NCBI GenBank assembly: GCA_006384855.1
Contig: VCJN01003406.1
Coordinates: forward strand, 62,001 to 126,000
Direction: 5' to 3'
Source of the DNA: Tetraselmis striata
Lineage: Eukaryota > Chlorophyta > Chlorodendrophyceae > Chlorodendrales > Chlorodendraceae
Length of the DNA stretch: 64,000 nucleotides
Part shown: in pieces, positions 57,926 through 64,000 of the stretch
Layout: each line of letters opens with the position of its first letter
Position numbering within the stretch: position 1 is the stretch's first letter
Translations under genes and position numbers: made by a program
Notes under the pieces: generated by a model
Told to the model about the DNA's origin: nothing
Databases searched by the model: none
What the model saw: only the letters and a program-made list of their open reading frames with translations

Positions 57926-58625
57926 GATCTAAACTAGTTTATGGCGTTTCCTCCCTTGACCTAACCGCTTTTCAGCTACAAGTGCTGCTCAGTGGTGCTG
58001 GAACTAGGCACCTGTCGTTGCGCCTTTTTGGGTGCGGCACGAGTAGGCATAAAAGCAGCCATAACAGCTCAGCCTGCCATCTTCCAGTTTTCGCTGCGTT
58101 ACACGCAGCGATGTAAAAATTGTCTCGTAACCTATTGCGAGCAAGGTCACCACAGGTTGTTCAAGACCACACCGGGCTCACCACCCGTGTGTGATATTCT
58201 CATCCGTACGTCCGTGCGTTATCACGCCATATGGAGAAGAACCCGTCGTTGAGCCGACGCTCGAGTCGTTGCACGCAGACGTGAAGGCCCAGTCTACATT
58301 ACTGCGCGAGCTTGCAACAACGTTGGCCCAATTGACGGCTCGTGAGCGCGTTGTTGATGGAATAGGAGCACATGGTTCCGGTTCCGGGAAACACATCGCG
58401 GGACAGCCGACAGGCAGCGGGGGAGCCGCAGAGCGCCCCGACTTGCTAGAGCTAGCCTAGAACGCCTGTGTGGGAGCAAAATCCGTGAGTGACGAGGATG
58501 GCTACCTCGCGGTGCCAGAGCTACTACAACGAGCAGAGTCTGGTTACGAGGCCGTTCGACCGGTCAGCCGAGTGCCTGGACTCTTACCCTTGAGCACCGA
58601 CCTAACGAACGAGTACCTCATGCAG
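57926..58625 (+). mobile_element. Tyrosine-recombinase element, partial copy 2a (left end)
   Basis: It contains the A repeat (57926-58110) and the start of the Gag-like frame as far as the LTNEYL segment (about 58600-58620), where it joins the inverted right end of copy 2b. It is a fossil fragment, broken. Confidence 0.75.
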
Positions 58626-60765
58626 AGTCTGGATTTGCCAAAACGGCCGCGCAGGCTGTTTTACACGGTCAATAGCCGAAATCGGCAGGAAGGTAAAGTG
58701 AAAGCGTGGAGGGAAAACGGAGTCATGGAGGGCGCTGCGTGTAACGCAGCGAAAATTGGAAGGCTCAGCTGCTATGAGTGCTTTTATGTCTACTCGTGCT
58801 GCACCCAAAAAGGCGCAACGACGGGTGCCTAGTTCCCCTACCAATGAGCAGCACTTGTAGTTGAAAAGCGGTTAGGTCAAGGGAGGAAACCCCATAAACT
58901 AGTTTAGATCATTTCAAAGTTGAGTCCGGTTTTGCCTGTCATGAGCGAACGGTTAGAGCGGTGGATTGACGGAGAAGGGGTAGCGCCAGGTCATGAAGGA
59001 GGCACCGGGAAGGAGGCACCGGGAAGGCCACCGCTGCGGAGTCCTGTTGGACTTGGAAGTGGCGTAGGGGGGCGATGTGGCAAAAGAAGAACCATGCGCC
59101 AGGTGAAGGAAGAACGTTGGGATCGATGTAGTCCAAAACGACGTGCGTCGGAGTTAGTGGCCCAGCCGCCTTTGTAGCGAATGTGGGACAATGGAACTCC
59201 GATGGCATTGGCAGTAGACGCTGCTCCCTTGCGAAGGCTGTGTGAGGTCCAGGAAGTGCCGGCGGGAGGGGCAGCACCGACAATACGGACGGATGTAGAC
59301 AACCAATCCGACATGGTAGCGGCGGTCCAAGGTTTTGACTGCTCGCTTGGGGTGGCCGCCCAGAAGTTTGTTTCAGCCACGGCAACAGTAATTAGGGGAA
59401 CATACTGTACGTTGTCGATGAAGTGGTGCAGGAGACATGCAACTCGGGGGTATTCTGACACCGGAAGGAGAAGCACGCGCAGGTCGTCGGGTCCTCGTCG
59501 GCCAGCGCGACCTTTCTCGCGGTACACCTGCCGGGTAATGTTATAATCGTCGACATGCACATCCCGCACTCGGCAGGAGACGCTAGCAAGTCCCTTGGCA
59601 AAGAACATGAAGTTGACAACCGAGGTCATGAGGGCTCGGAAGTCTTGCTGGTACTATGTGGTGGGAGCAGACATAATTAACTCGGCCTTCTCGACGAATC
59701 TGTAAGCTACATCATCAGGCAAAGAAACTCGCAAAGGGGCGGCCTCCAGGCGGCGTTGCCTCAGCATCAGCCCACATCTAGTTGCAGTAAGATGTAGGCT
59801 GTCCTTAGCGACTAGATCGAGGTTGTGCACTCGAAGAACGTGTTGATTGCGGACAAGTAGGGCTGCAATGCCCTAGGTCCAATGTGTCCTCGCTCACCAA
59901 TCCATGCAACGTACCGGACGGCAGTAGCAGTATTCGCCTCGAGCGGGCTGATGTTCTCGGAGTCGTGGCAGAACTCCGCGAACTGAGACAGTCTGCCGGC
60001 GTAGCTCTTGAGTGTCTGAGCGGTGAGGGAGCAGGAGAGCATATTGTGCGCAGCGTCCCTACCAACCCGCCATGTGCGGGTCCCGGCGCGAGCCGGGCAC
60101 CGTGGGAGGGAGCGTGAAGCACGGAGAGTGGCTGGTTACAGAGAAGTGACCATGCCCGCTTGGGCGCCGCACGCATCTAGGCAGGCGTTGCGGTGCCTGG
60201 TGCGCGCGCAGTGCTGGTGCGGACAATCAGTGAGGATATGTACTAAAGTACTAAGGTAAACCCTAGCTACATTGTACATAAGCAGTAGTGTACCAACACT
60301 GATGTCAACAGAGCAGGTCGAGCGTCCGCTGTCCTAGCTCGTATGAGCCGAAAGCATCTTGCACTCGAGATCGCAGTGAAGCTAGCAGCCCAGGGAGCGA
60401 CAGCCTCGGGCTCGACAATTACGTAAGTGCGTCGTCTTACCGATAGAGTATTAGGGGGGCGACTACTGTTTGCAAAGTACTCGGCAGCAGCGGGTTGGTT
60501 CCCGGCGGTTGGCCGGTAGTTGCTGGACGGGTTTGCAGTAGCACCAGTACGGGTTTGCGGGGCTAGGTTCAGGTAAGAGGGCCGCCCTGCGCGCCCTTCG
60601 CGCTCGTAGCGCCTGCCACGCGCGTAACGTACACGCGCGAAGCTTGGTCGTTGCGAACCGGTTGTAACACGCAGTGTGACAACCGACGGACGCAGTGATG
60701 AATTGGTACGGGAGGCGGTTGGTTGAGCCGCCATGTGCAGGTGTGCGGATGGTTGAGCCGCGGAA
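58626..60765 (-). mobile_element. Tyrosine-recombinase element, partial copy 2b (right end, inverted)
   Basis: On the minus strand this holds the Pro/Thr-rich segment (about 60734-60380), the recombinase region (about 60180-58920, with HSLRKGAASTANAIG and HIRYKGGWATNSD), B1, the A repeat (58910-58733) and the B2-side segment ending at 58626. It is broken in several places and older than copy 1. Copies 2a and 2b meet head to tail in inverted orientation. Confidence 0.7.
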
Positions 60766-60778
60766 AAAGGGCAAATAT

Positions 60779-61100
60779 CGAGTCAAAATGGGCACATGCG
60801 ATCGGGCAGGAGGGCACCCTAGGCTCCAATACCCACGACTCAGCCCATGAGGGCCCTGCAACCGAGCGGTGGCCAACATCGAAGCGGACCGCCATTGCAG
60901 GGGGCCGGAGATTCGCAGCCTTTGTCCGAGCCGGAGCTTCAGAACCTCGGAACCTCAAATGTGTGCGCATCTTCGCGCGTGAAGGCAAAGATTCTCACAC
61001 GCTTCCTCCCCTTCCCTACATAGACCATCTCCACGACCCCCCTTCAACAAGAGGCGCCACTTGTCGACCCAAAGCTCGGAAATGTGCCCATTTTGACTCG
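60779..61100. repeat. Inverted repeat pair, MITE-like
   Basis: A 19-bp perfect inverted repeat (CGAGTCAAAATGGGCACAT at 60779-60797 and its complement at 61082-61100) encloses about 285 bp. It lies directly between the tyrosine-recombinase fragment and the tandem repeats. Confidence 0.6.
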
Positions 61101-61126
61101 AAAATGCCCCTTGTACCCGGAACCCC

Positions 61127-61615
61127 TAATACCTCATATTCGCGGCACGGCGCCGCAGATTCACACGGAATCTCCAGCGCCGCACCGCACATCTCCCGAC
61201 TTCACGCGTGCCGTTACAGCCCAGACGGCTGCAGCCCTTTTACCATTCGGCTTTATATGACATACAAAGATCATGACAGCGCATAGCCTCGGCGACACTA
61301 TACAGAGTGCTGAGCAGAATCATCCCTTAAAATACCTCATATTCGCGGCACGGCGCCGCAGATTCACACGGAATCTCCAGCGCCGCACCGCACAATTCCA
61401 GATTTCACGCGCGCCGTAACAGCCTAGACGGTTGCAGACCTTTCACCATTTGGCTTTATGTGACATACAAGAATCATGAAAGGGCATAGCCTCGGCGACA
61501 CTATACAGATCGCTAAGCAGAATCCCTTATACCTCATATTCGCGGCACGGCGCCGCAGATTCACACGGAATCTCCAGCGCCGCACCGCACATCTCCCCAG
61601 TTCACGCGTGCCGTC
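61127..61615 (+). repeat. Tandem repeat, about 200-bp unit, 2.5 copies
   Basis: TACCTCATATTCGCGGCACG occurs at 61130, 61333 and 61530 (spacing 203 and 197). Each unit has a GGCGCCGC palindrome and an AGATTCACACGGAATCT hairpin. It leads directly into the 64-bp satellite. Confidence 0.85.
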
Positions 61616-64000
61616 ATACATAGCAGCACCGGCACAATGAGCGTACCTTACCTACATCACTGCATAGCACTATCCGGGGATACATGGCAGCACCTGCGCA
61701 ATAAGCGTACCGTATTTACCTACATCACTGTATAGCACTATGCGGGATACATGGCAGCACCTGCACAATAAGCGCACCCTACCTACATCACTGGATAGCA
61801 CTATGCGGGGATACATGGCAGCACCGGCACAATGAGCGTACCTTGCCCACATCACTGTATAGCACTATGCGGGGATACATGGCAACACCTGCGCGATAAG
61901 CGCACCCTACCTACATCACTGGATAGCACTATGCGGGGATACATGGCAGCACCGGCGCAATAAGCGCACCCTGCCTACATCACTGGATAGCACTATGCGG
62001 GGATACATGGCAGCACCTGCGCAATAAGCGCACCCTACCTACATCACTGGACAGCACTTTTCGGGGATACATGGAAGCACCTGCACGATAAGCGCACCCT
62101 ACCTACATCACTGGATAGCACTATCCGTGGATACATGGTAGCACCTGCGCAATAAGCGCACCCAACCTACATCATTGGATAGCACTATGCGGGGATACAT
62201 GGCAGCAGCTGCGCAATAAGCGCACCCTACCTACATCACTGGACAGCACTTTTCGGGGATACATGGAAGCACCTGCACAATAAGCGCACCTTACGTACAT
62301 CATTGGATAGCACTATGCGGGGATACATGGCAGCACCTGCGCAATAAGCGCACCCTACCGACATCACTGCATAGCACTATCCGGGGATACATGGCAGCAC
62401 CTGCACAATAAGCGCACCCTACCTACATCACTCGATAGCACTATCCGGGGATACATGGCAGCACCTGCACAATAAGCGCACCCTGCCTACATCACTGCAT
62501 AGCACTATGCGGGGATACATGGCAGCACCTGCGCAATAAGCGCACCCTACCTACATCACTGGATAGCACTATGCAGGGATACATGGCAGCACCTGCACGA
62601 TAAGCGCACCCAGCCTACATCACTGCATAGCACTATCCGGGGATACATGGCAGCACCTGCGCAATAAGCGCACCCTACCTACATCACTGCATAGCACTTT
62701 TCGGGCATACATGGAAGCACATGCACAATAAGCGCACCTTACGTACATCACTGGATAACAATATCCAAGGATACATGGCAGCACCTGCGCAATAAGCGCA
62801 CCCTACCTACATCACTGCATAGCACTATGCGGGGATACATGGCAGCACTTGCACAATAAGCGCACCCTACCTACATCACTGGACAGCACTTTTCGGGGAT
62901 ACATGGAAGCACCTGCACAATAAGCGCACCTTACGTACATCACTGGAGAGCGCTATCCAAGGATACATGGCAACACCTGCGCAATAAGCGCACCCTACCT
63001 ACATCATTGGATAGCACTATGCGGGGATACATGGCAGCACCTGCGCAATAAGCGCACCCTACCTACATCACTGGACAGCACTTTTTGGGGATACATAAAA
63101 GCACCTGCACAATAAGCGCACCTTACGTACATCACTGGATAGCACTATGCGGGGATACATGGCAGCACCTGCGCAATAAGCGCACCCTGCCTACATCACT
63201 GCATAGCACTATGCGGGGATACATGGCAGCACCTGCACGATAAGCGCACCCTACCTACATCACTGGATAGCACTATCCGGGGATACATGGAAGCACCTGC
63301 ACAATAAGCGCACCCTGCCTACATCACTGGATAACAATATCCAAGGATACATGGCAACACCTGCGCAATAAGCGCACCCTACCTACATCATTGGATAGCA
63401 CTATGCGGGGATACATGGCAGCACCTGCGCAATAAGCGCACCCTACCTACATCACTGGACAGCACTTTTTGGGGATACATGGAAGCACCTGCACAATAAG
63501 CGCACCTTACGTACATCACTGGATAGCACTATGCGGGGATACATGGCAGCACCTGCGCAATAAGCGCACCCTACCTACATCATTGGATAGCACTATGCGG
63601 GGATACATGGCAGCACCTGCACGATAAGCGCACCCTACCTACATCACTGGACAGCACTTTTCGGGGATACATGGAAGCACCTGCACAATAAGCGCACCTT
63701 ACGTACATCACTGGATAACAATATCCAAGGATACATGGCAGCACCTGCGCAATAAGCGCACCCTACCTACATCACTGGATAGCACTATGCGGGGATACAT
63801 GGCAGCACCTGCGCAATAAGCGCACCCTACCTACATCACTGGATAGCACTATGCGGGGATACATGGCAGCACCTGCACAATAAGCGCACCCTGCCTACAT
63901 CACTGGAGAGCACTATGCGCGGATACATGGCAGCACTTACGCAATAAGCGCACCCTACCTACATCACTGGATAGCACTATGCGGGGATACATGGAAGCAC
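61614..64000 (+). repeat. 64-bp satellite array, continues past window end
   Basis: About 37 units of 64 bp occur, each with GGGGATACATGGCAGCACCT, GCGCAATAAGCGCACCC and CTACATCACTGGATAGCACT. The units abut without unique spacers. A diverged variant unit (CTTTTCGGGG ... GGAAGCACC ... TTACGTACATC) recurs at 62057, 62249, 62697, 62889, 63081, 63465 and 63657. These steps are multiples of 64 bp, mostly 192 bp. Confidence 0.95.

Noticed and set aside
61614-64000. CRISPR array
   Set aside because: The repeats are 64 bp and abut directly with no unique spacers. The window is eukaryotic and has no cas genes.

Overview
The window looks like nuclear DNA of a green alga, probably a chlorophyte near the volvocine/Chlamydomonas group. 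The genes are intron-rich with phase-consistent GT-AG junctions. Coding exons are GC-rich, and TGTAA-type poly(A) signals lie downstream of several stops. The gene set is eukaryotic and plant-like, including plastid argininosuccinate lyase, nuclear succinate dehydrogenase subunit 3, SEC22 and a GT41 O-GlcNAc transferase. The mobile DNA is also of kinds seen in algae, including a TOC3/PAT-like tyrosine-recombinase element. Species cannot be fixed from sequence alone.

Six host genes can be supported. They are the last two exons of SEC22 (1-597, +), SDH3 (1166-3471, -, 4 exons), a targeted PhyH-family dioxygenase (5364-7135, -, 4 exons), argininosuccinate lyase (21924-23747, -, 2 exons), a 21-exon O-GlcNAc transferase (34907-42473, +) and a membrane hybrid histidine kinase (43932-46998, -). 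For SDH3, PhyH, ASL and OGT the exon phases join into one frame from start to stop. The OGT model sums to 2355 nt.

The rest is mostly mobile or repetitive DNA. From 8.2 to 21.1 kb lie a decayed pogo-type transposon, a short LINE-like element inserted into it, an LTR-retrotransposon gag fossil, a tyrosine-recombinase element with split direct repeats, a LINE endonuclease-domain fragment, and an inverted pair of dispersed repeats. From 25 to 33.6 kb lie a 67-72 bp minisatellite, a piggyBac-like remnant split by a LINE-like 3' end, inverted-repeat debris, and a TA-flanked pair of nearly identical 1.35-kb TIR elements. From 47.5 to 57.8 kb a 33-bp terminal inverted repeat brackets a transposase-like gene carrying a TDGGPDH motif. 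That gene is interrupted by two copies of the LINE-like family in opposite orientation, one with an 11-bp target-site duplication. From 57.9 kb onward come rearranged copies of the tyrosine-recombinase element, a 200-bp tandem repeat and a 64-bp satellite that runs off the end with an emerging 192-bp higher-order pattern.

The best candidate for something undescribed is the TIR-bounded transposon at 47481-57828. Next are the reverse-transcriptase-less tyrosine-recombinase element and the RT-less LINE-like family.
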